A DNA stretch of 64,000 bases, from the NCBI GenBank assembly GCA_964496575.1, contig CAZCAC010000027.1:1-64000 (forward strand), read 5' to 3'. How positions within the stretch are numbered: the first letter of the stretch is position 1; each line of letters starts with the position of its first letter. Shown one piece after another: positions 44,251 to 52,982 of this stretch. The stretch comes from CAZCAC01 sp964496575 (GTDB taxonomy: Bacteria > Planctomycetota > UBA1135 > GCA-002686595). The translations under genes and the position numbers were made by a program. The notes beneath the pieces were generated by a model, which did no database searches, was not told where the DNA came from, and saw only the letters and a list, made by a program, of their open reading frames with translations.

Positions 44251-45543
44251 GTGCCGAAGAACGTACTGATCGCCCAGTCGGGCGGACCCACTCCGGTGAT
44301 CAACAGCACCCTGCGCGGGATCATCGACGGCTGCCGCGCGCACCCGAATACGTTCGGGAAGATCTGGGGCGGCTGGCACGGGATCGAGGGCGTGCTCGAG
44401 GAAGAGCTCCTGGATCTCGGGGCGCAGCCGGAGGAGGAGATCAAGCTCTTGAGCGTCACGCCCGCCGCCGGTGCGATCGGGACGTGCCGCTACAAGCTGA
44501 AGGCGGAGAACCCCGAGGATTTCGACCGCGTGGTCGACGTGCTGCGCGCGCACGACATCGGCTGGTTCTTCTACATCGGCGGCAACGACTCGATGGACAC
44601 CGCGCACAAGGTGAGCCTGCTCGCTGCCGAGAAGGGTGTCGAGGTGGTCGCGGTCGGCGGGCCGAAGACGATCGACAACGACGTCGGCGACTCGGAGTTC
44701 GAGCTGATCGACCACACGCCGGGCTACGCCTCGACGGCGCGCTACTTCGCGCAGATGATCCGCTGCGTCGAGGAGGAGAACCGCGGCAGCTCGCCAGCAG
44801 ATCCGGTAATGGTGATCCAGGCGATGGGGCGCAAGATCGGCTTCATCCCCGCGGCGGCGCGCCTCGCCGATCCGCAGCGCGAGATTCCACTGCAGATCTA
44901 TCTGACCGAGTCGGGGCTCTCACTGGAGCAGCTCGGCGAGAACGTACTCGCCGGCCTCGAGGAGCGTGGCCGGGCGATCTTGGTGGTCAGCGAAGGCTTC
45001 GACGTCGGCAGCCTCGGTGAGGTGCGCGACTCCTTCGGCCACACCGAGTTCGGATCATCGCAGCTCTCGGTCGCGCAGGTGGTGACCAACTACCTCAACT
45101 CGCTCGAGCTGCCGGTGCCGGGCAAGGCGCGCTACCAGATTCCTGGAACCGACCAGCGGCACTCGATCATCCACGCCTCGACCGTCGACCTCGAGGAGGC
45201 CTACGAGGTCGGCGTGAAGTGCGCGGCGATCGCGCATGAGGACGGCAACGGCTGGATGGGGACGATCCTGCGCGAGGCGGGCGAGAAGTACCAGGCGCGT
45301 TATGACAAGGTCCCGCTCGAGGTCGTCGCGGGTTCGGAGCGTTACTTCCCAGCGAGCTGGATCGCGGATTCAAGGATCGACGTGACCGACGACTTCATTG
45401 CCTACGCGAAGCCGTTGATCGGCGAGAGCTGGCCGGAGATCCCGCTGATCGATGGGCTGCCGCGCTTCACCCGATTCGAGCCGATTCGCGCGGAGACGAA
45501 GTTGCCCAGCTACGTCCCGCAGGCCCATCGTCAGGTGAAGTGA
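44251..45543 (+). CDS. pfp: Pyrophosphate-type 6-phosphofructokinase
   Basis: The 430-residue PfkA-family protein starts at GTG 44251 (VPKNVLIAQSGGPTPVINSTLRG). The phosphoryl-donor motif is GGNDS (residues 110-114), with Asp113 where ATP enzymes have Gly, and the PKTIDND motif has Lys139; both mark pyrophosphate-dependent enzymes. MGRKIGF and the GSERYFPASW-region residues bind fructose-6-phosphate. It should interconvert fructose-6-P and fructose-1,6-P2 with PPi; related enzymes also act on sedoheptulose-7-P, which would fit the adjacent pentose-phosphate gene. The Asn in GGNDS is less common than GGDDS. The stop is four bases before gnd. Confidence 0.9.
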   Translation: MPKNVLIAQSGGPTPVINSTLRGIIDGCRAHPNTFGKIWGGWHGIEGVLEEELLDLGAQPEEEIKLLSVTPAAGAIGTCRYKLKAENPEDFDRVVDVLRAHDIGWFFYIGGNDSMDTAHKVSLLAAEKGVEVVAVGGPKTIDNDVGDSEFELIDHTPGYASTARYFAQMIRCVEEENRGSSPADPVMVIQAMGRKIGFIPAAARLADPQREIPLQIYLTESGLSLEQLGENVLAGLEERGRAILVVSEGFDVGSLGEVRDSFGHTEFGSSQLSVAQVVTNYLNSLELPVPGKARYQIPGTDQRHSIIHASTVDLEEAYEVGVKCAAIAHEDGNGWMGTILREAGEKYQARYDKVPLEVVAGSERYFPASWIADSRIDVTDDFIAYAKPLIGESWPEIPLIDGLPRFTRFEPIRAETKLPSYVPQAHRQVK

Positions 45544-45547
45544 ACAC

Positions 45548-46966
45548 ATGGAACAGCGACACATCGGACTGATCGGCTGCGGCGTGATGGGGCAGAACCT
45601 CGCGCTGAACATGGAGCGCAACGGCTTCTCGGTCGCGGTCTTCGACAGCGACACGGCGAAGATCGAGGCCTACCTCGCCGGGAAGGCGGCGGGGAAGGAG
45701 ATCAGCGGCGTGGGCTCGCTCGAGGAGCTCGTCGCCGCACTGCAGAAGCCGCGGCGGATCTTGATGATGGTCCCGGCCGGTTCCGCGGTCGACGACTGCA
45801 TCGAGTCGCTGCTCCCGCTGATCGAAGTCGAGGACATCCTGATCGACGGCGGCAATTCGCACTTCCCCGATACGACGCGGCGCACGCGGTATCTCGAGGA
45901 GCGAGGCTTCCGCTACATCGGCACCGGCGTGTCCGGCGGAGAAGAGGGCGCGCTGAAGGGCCCGTCGATGATGCCCGGCGGCTCGCCCGAGGCCTGGCCG
46001 CACGTCCAGCCGATCTTAGAGGCGATCTGTGCACGGACGGATGACGGCGCGCCGTGTTGCTGCTGGGTCGGTGAGGAAGGCGCGGGCCATTTCGTCAAGA
46101 TGGTGCACAACGGCATCGAATACGCCGACATGCAGCTGATCTGCGAGGTGTACCAGATGTTGAAGAGCGGGCTCGGGATGGCGAACCGCGACATCTCGGC
46201 GATCTTCGGCGAATGGAACGAAGGCGAGCTCGGCTCGTACCTGATCGAGATCACCCGCGACATCCTCGCCTTCGAAGACGAGCACGGCGAGGCGACGATC
46301 GATGCGATCCTCGACACCGCGGGTCAGAAGGGGACCGGGAAGTGGACGGCGATCGAAGCGCTGAACCTCGGGCAACCGGTGACGTTGATCGGTGAGGCGG
46401 TGTTCGCGCGCTGCCTCTCGGCGCTCAAGAACGAGCGCGTCGCGGCCTCGGAGTTCCTGGAGGGTCCCGATGCGCGGATTCACCACGCTTCGGGGCGCGA
46501 GCTGATCAAGGCGCTGCGCCACGCGCTGTACGCCTCCAAGATCACCGCTTACGCGCAGGGCTTCCAGCTGATGCGCGCCGCTGCCGAGGAGTACGGCTGG
46601 AACCTCGACTACGGCGGCATCGCCTCGATCTGGCGCGGCGGATGCATCATCCGCTCGGTGTTCCTGGATCACATTCGTCGCGCCTACGAGGCCGACGCCG
46701 AGCTGGCCAACCTGCTGCTGGTGTCGCCCTTCCGTGAAGCGCTGGCCACGGCACAAAGGTCGTGGAGGCTGGTCATTGCGACGGCGACCGCGCGAGGAAT
46801 CCCGATTCCGGCGACGAGTGCGGCGCTCAGCTTCTACGACGGTTACCGCACCGCCCGCCTGCCCGCGAATCTGTTGCAGGCGCAGCGTGACTACTTCGGC
46901 GCGCACACCTACGAGCGGCTGGACAGTCCGAGGGGCGAGTTCTTCCACACGGTGTGGAAGCCCTGA
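45548..46966 (+). CDS. gnd: 6-phosphogluconate dehydrogenase, decarboxylating
   Basis: The 472-residue protein matches the long (E. coli/eukaryote) Gnd type: the cofactor loop GLIGCGVMGQNLALN, DGGNSHFPDTTRR, GVSGGEEGALKGPSMMPGG, the catalytic Lys in GHFVKMVHNGIEYADMQLICE, and DTAGQKGTGKW. The C-terminal helical tail ends QRDYFGAHTYERLDSPRGEFFHTVWKP, as usual. It converts 6-phosphogluconate to ribulose-5-phosphate and CO2 with NADP. As the last gene of the uronate operon it suggests that sugar acids drain through gluconate rather than through 2-keto-3-deoxygluconate. Only four bases separate it from the phosphofructokinase. It converges with the EamA transporter. Confidence 0.97.
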   Translation: MEQRHIGLIGCGVMGQNLALNMERNGFSVAVFDSDTAKIEAYLAGKAAGKEISGVGSLEELVAALQKPRRILMMVPAGSAVDDCIESLLPLIEVEDILIDGGNSHFPDTTRRTRYLEERGFRYIGTGVSGGEEGALKGPSMMPGGSPEAWPHVQPILEAICARTDDGAPCCCWVGEEGAGHFVKMVHNGIEYADMQLICEVYQMLKSGLGMANRDISAIFGEWNEGELGSYLIEITRDILAFEDEHGEATIDAILDTAGQKGTGKWTAIEALNLGQPVTLIGEAVFARCLSALKNERVAASEFLEGPDARIHHASGRELIKALRHALYASKITAYAQGFQLMRAAAEEYGWNLDYGGIASIWRGGCIIRSVFLDHIRRAYEADAELANLLLVSPFREALATAQRSWRLVIATATARGIPIPATSAALSFYDGYRTARLPANLLQAQRDYFGAHTYERLDSPRGEFFHTVWKP

Positions 46967-46980
46967 CTTCGCATTCCCGG

Positions 46981-47934
46981 TTACCGAGCTCGCCGCATGA
47001 CGACCAACCCGGTCAGGAGAAGTGCCCCGCCGCCGAGCTGCACCGGCGTGATCGTCTCGCGCAGCGCGAGCCAGGCGAGGAACAACGCGACCAGCGGCAC
47101 GAGGTTCATGATCACCGCCGTGTGAGACGGCCCGACCTTGCGTATGCCGTAGTTCCAGAAGGCGTAGGCGATACCCGTCGACAGGACGCCAGCGTAGATG
47201 ACGCAGGCCCACCCGCCCAGCCCGGCGTCGGCGCGGACCGTCTCGGCGGCCGCAGGCGCGGCGAGTACGAAGTGAGCCGGCAGGGTGACCGCCGTGAAGA
47301 GGAACGCGAGCCGGGTGGGGGACATCTCCTGCAGGAGCGGCTTGCTCAACACGGTGCCCCACGCCCAGGCCATGGCGGCGGCGAGCACCAGCAGGTTGCC
47401 GGCCAGGTAGGTGCCCGCGAAGTCGACGCCGGAGGCCCCGGACTCACCGAAGGTCGGCCCCACGGTGACCAGCGAGGTCCCGAGGAACGCCAGGACCAGA
47501 CCGAGCCAGGCGCCGCGCCGCAGACGCTCCGTCCTGGTCAGCCCGGCCACGACCGCCGTCCAGATCGGGCTGCTCGCGATGATCAGCGCCGTGTTGCCCG
47601 CGGTCGTGTTCGCCATGCCGAGGATGAAGAGGATCTGATAGCCGACACTGGCGAGCAGCCCGACGAGGATCACGCGCACCCACGGCACCGGCGGTGGGCT
47701 CGCGCCTCGCCGCTCCAGGCGCTCCAGCCACCAGAGCACGATCGCCGACAGCGTGAGGCGCATCGCGTTGAAGGCGAGTGGGTCGAAGTACCCCAGCGCG
47801 TACTTCATCGCGGGGATGTTGATTCCCCAGATCAGCGCGACGGCGAGGAGGGCGAGGTCGGCACGCGCCTGCGAACCGCGCGCCGTGTCGGCGGGCTCGG
47901 TCGGACTCACCGTCGATCTGGAGGGGGCCGTCAC
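46981..47934 (-). CDS. EamA/DMT family transporter
   Basis: The 317-residue drug/metabolite-type permease has ten predicted helices in two EamA repeats (LALLAVALIWGINIPAMKYAL and LVLAAAMAWAWGTVLSKPLLQ open the halves). The GTG start at 47934 overlaps the stop of the upstream TIM-barrel gene as GTGA, so it is coupled to it. A charged, disordered leader of about 25 residues precedes the first helix. It may export or import a sugar or sugar acid related to the neighbouring epimerase and dehydrogenase, but substrates of this family cannot be predicted from sequence. Confidence 0.9.
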   Translation of the reverse strand: MTAPSRSTVSPTEPADTARGSQARADLALLAVALIWGINIPAMKYALGYFDPLAFNAMRLTLSAIVLWWLERLERRGASPPPVPWVRVILVGLLASVGYQILFILGMANTTAGNTALIIASSPIWTAVVAGLTRTERLRRGAWLGLVLAFLGTSLVTVGPTFGESGASGVDFAGTYLAGNLLVLAAAMAWAWGTVLSKPLLQEMSPTRLAFLFTAVTLPAHFVLAAPAAAETVRADAGLGGWACVIYAGVLSTGIAYAFWNYGIRKVGPSHTAVIMNLVPLVALFLAWLALRETITPVQLGGGALLLTGLVVMRRAR

Positions 47935-48824
47935 TCGCCCATGGTGTCGAGCAGCGCCATCAGGCGGCGGCCGTACTCGACGTAGCTCTCGTACATCGCG
48001 GCCTCCTTCGCGGCGCCGTCCGCGCCGTCGTCGTGGAAGACGACCGACAGGTGCGGCTCGATCGAGATGCCGCCGTCATAGCCACCCGCCAGGAGGTCGG
48101 CGAGGACCCGCTCGACGTCGCCGTCTCCTTCACCGGGCCAGGTGTACTCCGCCTCGGGGAAGATCGCGCCGGGAACGTCGCGCAGAAAGCGACAGTCCTT
48201 GACGTGGACGTAGGCGACGTGATCCTTGACGTGCTCGTAGAACTCCCAGCTGCTCTGCTTGGGATACGGCGCGGGTCTGGTGCGGTCGTCGGTGAACACC
48301 GGATTGCCGGTGTCGAAGACAAGCTTCAGGCCGGGGACCTTCTCGATCAGCTCCAGCGTGTAGGTCCAGCCCATCCCGCCGTAGTTCATGCAGTTCTCGT
48401 GCACCGGCGTGACCCCTGCGTCGGAGAAGCGGCGGACCAGCTCGCGGAGACGGGCGAAGCGCTCTTCGGCCAGCTGGTCGTCGGGACCGTGCCCCTGACG
48501 CAGCCCGAAGCTCATGATGCGCACCAGCTCGGTGCCCAGCCGCTTCATCCGCGGGATGGCGCGCTCCACCTCCTCCAGCGAGGAGTCGAAGGGCTCGTCG
48601 ATCGGCTTGCCCCAGTTGGCGATCGCCGATCCGAAGCAGTTGATCCGCACGCCGGCGGCCTCGAGCTTCCCCGCGACGACCTCGAAGGCCTCATCGGAGA
48701 GGTCGTGGATGTTCACTCCGTCGACGTTGCGCGACTCGATGTTCTGCCAGCCGAGCTCCAGCGTGGCGCGGATCTGCCCGTCGATGTCACGGGCCGCTTC
48801 GTCGGCGAAACCGGTCAGGTACAC
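47931..48824 (-). CDS. Sugar phosphate isomerase/epimerase (AP-endonuclease 2 TIM barrel)
   Basis: The 297-residue protein has the xylose-isomerase-like TIM barrel: LTGFADEAARDIDGQIRATLELGWQNIESRNVDG at the N-terminus, a metal-binding Glu in TPVHENCMNYGGM, LVFDTGNPVF (Asp ligand), AYVHVKDCRF (His) and GGISIEPHLS (Glu). These four residues form the usual divalent-metal site of epimerases such as IolE, IolI or D-psicose 3-epimerase. It is the middle gene of a minus-strand trio with a Gfo/Idh oxidoreductase and a transporter, the classic arrangement for catabolism of an inositol or unusual sugar. Confidence 0.9.
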   Translation of the reverse strand: MYLTGFADEAARDIDGQIRATLELGWQNIESRNVDGVNIHDLSDEAFEVVAGKLEAAGVRINCFGSAIANWGKPIDEPFDSSLEEVERAIPRMKRLGTELVRIMSFGLRQGHGPDDQLAEERFARLRELVRRFSDAGVTPVHENCMNYGGMGWTYTLELIEKVPGLKLVFDTGNPVFTDDRTRPAPYPKQSSWEFYEHVKDHVAYVHVKDCRFLRDVPGAIFPEAEYTWPGEGDGDVERVLADLLAGGYDGGISIEPHLSVVFHDDGADGAAKEAAMYESYVEYGRRLMALLDTMGE

Positions 48825-48843
48825 AGCAATCTCCTGGTAGAAG

Positions 48844-50010
48844 TCAAACGACGTTGAAGGACTTGCCGAGATCCTCGGGCCCGTCGGTCTCGACCACCTC
48901 CTTGACGAAGGTCGAGGTCTCGATCAGCTCCATCAGCTTGGCCTCGTAGGCCGCCCCGTCGAGCGGCAGTTCCACCGGCGCATCGAGCAGCGCCGAGTAG
49001 AGCATCGAGTTGGCCAGCTCCACCGAGTGGATCCCCTCGGCGGCGGGCGCGATCAGGGTCGCGCCGTTGGTGATCGCGCCGATGAAGTTCTGCAGCACCT
49101 CGGCGTGCTGCCCACCGGTTCCCTCGGCCTCGATCTCGACCTCGGTCACCTCCGGCTCCGCGAAGGACTCCTCCGAGGTGCGGCTGAACTCGCGGCAGGA
49201 GCTGGCGTTGCGCTTGAAGCGGACCGCGCCGTCCTCCACGACGATCCTCCCCAGCTCCCCGGTGATCTCCAGCCGGTTGGTCCCGGGCGCCTCGCCGGTC
49301 GAGGTGATGAAGACGCCGGTCGCACCGTTCTCGTACTCGAGCCAGGCGGTGACCTCGTCTTCGACCTCGATCTCGTGGTACTTGCCGAAGCCGCCGAAGG
49401 CGCGGACCTTCGTGGGCATCCCGCACATCCACTGGAGGAGGTCGAGCTGGTGGGGAGATTGATTGAGCAAGACCCCGCCGCCCTCGCCCTTCCAGGTCGC
49501 CTTCCACCCGCCGGCGGCGTAGTAGCGCTGGGTGCGGAACCAGTTGGTGATGATCCAGTTGACGCGGATCAACTCGCCGAGCCCGCCGTCGTCGATCAGC
49601 TCCTTGACCTTTCGGTAGTGCGGATCGGTGCGCTGGTTGAACATCGCGGCGAAGATCTGGTCGGGACCCTGGTGCGCGGCGATGAGGCGCTCGCAGTCCG
49701 CCTTGTGCACCGAGATCGGTTTCTCGACCAGGACGTGCAGGCCGGCGGTGAGCGCTTCGATGCCCAGCGCGGTGTGACTGAAGTGCGGCGTGGCGATCAG
49801 GACCGCGTCGACCTCGCCCGATTCGATCAGCGCCACGCCGTCCGAGAACTTCGCGACGTCCTCGCCGAAGCCCTCCACCGCCTTGTCGTTCATGTCGGCG
49901 ATCGCGGAGAGCTTCGCACGCTGGAACTCACCACTCTCCAGGGCGCGAGCGTGGACTCCGCCCATGCCGCCGACCCCGATCACTCCGATCCGCACCGTCT
50001 CTAGCTTCAT
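48844..50010 (-). CDS. Gfo/Idh/MocA family oxidoreductase, cytoplasmic
   Basis: The 388-residue NAD(P)-dependent sugar dehydrogenase has the cofactor motif IGVIGVGGMGGVHARAL, then ADMNDK, and VLVEKPISVHKADCE with the catalytic-type EKP. The C-terminal sheet has GGVLLNQSPHQLDLLQWMCG with the conserved His. Unlike the family member at 21492 it has no export signal. The ATG at 50010 was preferred to the longer ORF because it places the cofactor fold at the N-terminus. It leads an operon with the TIM-barrel epimerase 19 bases downstream and the EamA transporter. Likely substrates are inositols, hexoses or a uronate-derived sugar. Confidence 0.9.
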   Translation of the reverse strand: MKLETVRIGVIGVGGMGGVHARALESGEFQRAKLSAIADMNDKAVEGFGEDVAKFSDGVALIESGEVDAVLIATPHFSHTALGIEALTAGLHVLVEKPISVHKADCERLIAAHQGPDQIFAAMFNQRTDPHYRKVKELIDDGGLGELIRVNWIITNWFRTQRYYAAGGWKATWKGEGGGVLLNQSPHQLDLLQWMCGMPTKVRAFGGFGKYHEIEVEDEVTAWLEYENGATGVFITSTGEAPGTNRLEITGELGRIVVEDGAVRFKRNASSCREFSRTSEESFAEPEVTEVEIEAEGTGGQHAEVLQNFIGAITNGATLIAPAAEGIHSVELANSMLYSALLDAPVELPLDGAAYEAKLMELIETSTFVKEVVETDGPEDLGKSFNVV

Positions 50011-50134
50011 GACGGGGATGATACGGTGTCGCACGGCTTGGCGCACACCGTATCGGTTCACCGATGCGGGGCGAGCTGCGTAGGGCTACAATCGTCCTCG
50101 TGCGATCGTTCCTCACCCCGCCCCGCCGAGAGCC

Positions 50135-50734
50135 ATGAAGGTCGTCCTCATCGCAAGCACCGTCCTCGTCCTCGTCCTCGGCGCCGCGACGCTGCTCTTC
50201 TCCTGCATCGACGTTCCTCGGACGGGCGGTCCCGTCCAGGTCGCGGACGAGATCGCCAGCGCGAGTTCGCTGTACACCTTGCAGACGAAGACGCTCGAAG
50301 GCGAGCTGGTCGACCTCGACGCGTACCAGGGTCAGGTCGCCCTGGTGGTGAACGTCGCCAGCGAGTGCGGATTGACCTCGCAGTACTGGGAGCTGCAAGC
50401 GCTCCATCAGGAGCTCTCACCGCGCGGCTTCGCGGTGCTGGCCTTCCCGAGCAACGACTTCTGGGGACAGGAGCCGGGGAGCGCCGAGGAGATCCGGAAG
50501 CTCTGCACGGACAAGTACGCGATCACCTTTCCGATCTTCGAGAAGCGGCAGGTGAAGGGCGAGGAGAAGGACGAGGTCTACCGGCTCCTGACCGTGGAGC
50601 TCGAGGAGCCGACCTGGAACTTCACCAAGTACCTCCTCGATCGCGACGGCAAGGTGCTCGCCCGCTTCTCGCCGAGTACCCGACCCTACGATCCCGAGCT
50701 GCGGGCCGCGATCGAGGACGCGCTTGCGATGTGA
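50135..50734 (+). CDS. Glutathione peroxidase-family thiol peroxidase, membrane-anchored
   Basis: The 199-residue protein has an N-terminal hydrophobic segment (MKVVLIASTVLVLVLGAATLLFSC) ending in a possible lipobox Cys24. The GPx fold follows: VVNVASECGLTSQYWELQALH with the peroxidatic Cys78, LAFPSNDFWGQEPGS with the catalytic Gln, and a WNFTKYLLDRDGKVLARFSPSTRP end. It reduces hydroperoxides, most likely with thioredoxin-like donors as other bacterial GPx do, but outside the cytoplasmic membrane. It diverges from the Gfo/Idh gene and converges with the M56 gene, with a hairpin between. Confidence 0.9.
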   Translation: MKVVLIASTVLVLVLGAATLLFSCIDVPRTGGPVQVADEIASASSLYTLQTKTLEGELVDLDAYQGQVALVVNVASECGLTSQYWELQALHQELSPRGFAVLAFPSNDFWGQEPGSAEEIRKLCTDKYAITFPIFEKRQVKGEEKDEVYRLLTVELEEPTWNFTKYLLDRDGKVLARFSPSTRPYDPELRAAIEDALAM

Positions 50735-50737
50735 TCG

Positions 50738-50762
50738 CAGTACGGAGCGCGACTCCGTACTG
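50738..50762. terminator. Palindromic terminator between convergent genes
   Basis: A 10-bp perfect inverted repeat (CAGTACGGAG at 50738-50747, partner 50753-50762) with loop CGCGA lies between the GPx stop and the M56 stop. Like the palindrome at 38406-38430, it contains CAGTAC and sits between convergent genes. Confidence 0.65.
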
Positions 50763-52982
50763 TTACTCCCGGCTGCCCGCCAGGACGATGACCGACACCG
50801 CGGTGGCGAAGATCGGGCCCGGACCGATCTCGTTCGGCCAGGAGCCGTCGCCCAGCTGGTCGTGGAGCAGCCCCGGGACGATCACCCCCCGGAAGCGCTG
50901 CCAGGGTTCGTCGCCGACGCGGCGGAGCGCATCGCTGGCCGCGAGGATTCCGTAGTAGTGGAAGTAGTGGCCGCGGTGCATCGCGAGCAGGCGGTCCAGG
51001 CTCTGACTGCCCTCGAGCAGTGCCGTCACCGTGGTCTCGTACAGGTCGGGCTCCATTCCCGCGGCGAGCAGGGAGCTGAGGCCCCAGGCGTTCAGCGAGA
51101 AGCTGCTGCGCGCGTTCAACTCCGTCTGGTACGCGAACGATCCCGCGGGGCACAGGGGCTGCGGCTCCCGGTCCGGCCCCCCCGGCGTCATCCCTTCCGT
51201 CGGCGCGCCCCATCGGCGGCAACTCAGGACGTACTCCAGTGCCGACTTCATCGTCGCCTCGTCCACCTCGACTCCCGCGAGCGCGGCGGTCTGCAGCGCT
51301 CGCACCTGGCAACTGGTGACCGAGACGTCCCCGCGCTCCCGGAGCACGCCGGCCGGGATGGAGTGCTCGCCACTGACGTAGTAGGACCACGCGCCGTTCT
51401 CGTTCTGGCAACCGGCCGAGAGCTCGACTGCCTTGCGCAGCGCCTGCCCCACCTTCTCGGTCGGCCTGCGCCGCTGCACTTCCGCCAGGAAGCGGGTCGC
51501 GAAGGCGTGACTGTACATCCGCGTGCCGTCGGCGGCGATGTAGCCGCGACCGTCCTGGACGGAGATCAGGAACTCGGCGGCCCGCTCGACCCGTCCGCCG
51601 TGCTCGCCCTCTCCCGGGGTGATCCCGGCCTCGAGCAGCGCCATCCCACAGAGCGCGGTCACGCCGACGTGCGGAACGTCGCGCGCGGTCACCTCGTAAC
51701 CGACGTTGAACTTGTAGCCGACCGGGGCACTCCAAGAGCCGTTCTCTTCCTGAAACGAGAGCAGGTAGAACACGCCGGCCGCGATCGCCTTGTCGGGAGT
51801 CTCGAACCAGCCGACGTGGGGCTTCTCGGATTCCTGCCCGCGTCGCTTCACCGGTTCCGGATCGACCTCCTCCTGGTCACCTGTGTCCTGGATGGCCGGC
51901 GCCGCCGCGACCACCGGCTGCAGGCCTGGCGCGAACAGCAGCAGTCCGCAGAGGGCGGCGATGGAGCCACCGACCGCGAGTCGCTCGCGCCAACCGATCC
52001 CTGGCGCCACGCTGCTGACGGAGAGGACCCGCCGGACCCGCGCATAGGCGGACGACGAGGTGGAGAAGAGCCCCATCGCGTGGACGGGGCGCGGCCGGGT
52101 TCGCTCGCTCGAGAGGATCTTCATCAGGAACTCCGCGTAGGGCACGCGCTCTCCGAGCGCGCGCACGACCTCGAGATCGCACAGGGCTTCGCGCTCCTCG
52201 CGGAGCCTGGCCGTGGCCCAGTGCACGGCGGGGTGGAAGAAGTAGAGACAGCGCAGCAGGCTCGTCCACGGCAGCCAGCGGTCGTCCGCTCGGCGCAGGT
52301 GGGCGAGCTCGTGGAGGAAGACGAAGCGCAGCGCGCGCCGATCGCTCGTGTCGAAGCTCGCGGGCAGGATCACCGTGCCGGGGCCGCGGCCGACGGCGAG
52401 GGGAACGTCGACTCGCGGAGAGCGAAGCAGGCGGGGTTGCTGGCGCAGGCCGATCGTCCCGGTCGCCCCCGCGAGCTCGTCGAGGGCGCCGGGCTCGGCG
52501 ACCGGCAACGCACGCAGGGCGAGGCGGCGCAGCAGCAGGTAGCCCCACAGCTCGCGCACCAGGAAGAGACCGACAGTCAGGGCCCAGAGAACGAGCAGCA
52601 CCAGCTGCCAGCGCTCCGCGAGAGTCTCGAGGCGCGCAGGCCACCCCGGAGCCGGTTGGAGCTCGGGACCGACCACCGCCGCCGCGGAGTCCTCGATCTC
52701 GGGGGAGGGGATCAGCTTCACCACGACTGCCGACGAGTCGACCGTGTTCTCGGCATCGCCGAGGGACTCCGTAATCGACACCGGCACCGCCGGGTCCGCT
52801 GCGCGCGTCCCGGGCAGGAACCACTGCAGCGGCGTGAGGAGCGGTACGGCGAGCAGCACCGTGCACAGGCGACACGCGCCGCGCGCCTGGACCCGACCGA
52901 AGCGCAGCAAGAGCCAGACCCCGACACCGAGGACCGCCAGGTAGGCCGACGACACGGCGAGGAAGGCGAGCAGCTCGTTCAT
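50763..52982 (-). CDS. BlaR1-like M56 peptidase fused to a prenyltransferase/squalene-cyclase-like domain
   Basis: The 739-residue protein starts with membrane helices (about 5-26, 40-57, 125-150) and an M56 metalloprotease motif HELAH (about residue 220, FLHELAHLRRADD), as in BlaR1/MecR1. A further helix lies near residue 340 (GSIAALCGLLLFAPGL). The C-terminal 350 residues form an alpha/alpha-toroid-like domain with repeated QxxNGxW motifs (SFQEENGSW, CQNENGAW) in place of the penicillin-binding sensor. It is coupled to the blaI-type gene by an ATGA overlap. By analogy it cleaves the repressor after sensing a signal with the toroid; the ligand is unknown. Confidence 0.85.
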   Translation of the reverse strand: MNELLAFLAVSSAYLAVLGVGVWLLLRFGRVQARGACRLCTVLLAVPLLTPLQWFLPGTRAADPAVPVSITESLGDAENTVDSSAVVVKLIPSPEIEDSAAAVVGPELQPAPGWPARLETLAERWQLVLLVLWALTVGLFLVRELWGYLLLRRLALRALPVAEPGALDELAGATGTIGLRQQPRLLRSPRVDVPLAVGRGPGTVILPASFDTSDRRALRFVFLHELAHLRRADDRWLPWTSLLRCLYFFHPAVHWATARLREEREALCDLEVVRALGERVPYAEFLMKILSSERTRPRPVHAMGLFSTSSSAYARVRRVLSVSSVAPGIGWRERLAVGGSIAALCGLLLFAPGLQPVVAAAPAIQDTGDQEEVDPEPVKRRGQESEKPHVGWFETPDKAIAAGVFYLLSFQEENGSWSAPVGYKFNVGYEVTARDVPHVGVTALCGMALLEAGITPGEGEHGGRVERAAEFLISVQDGRGYIAADGTRMYSHAFATRFLAEVQRRRPTEKVGQALRKAVELSAGCQNENGAWSYYVSGEHSIPAGVLRERGDVSVTSCQVRALQTAALAGVEVDEATMKSALEYVLSCRRWGAPTEGMTPGGPDREPQPLCPAGSFAYQTELNARSSFSLNAWGLSSLLAAGMEPDLYETTVTALLEGSQSLDRLLAMHRGHYFHYYGILAASDALRRVGDEPWQRFRGVIVPGLLHDQLGDGSWPNEIGPGPIFATAVSVIVLAGSRE

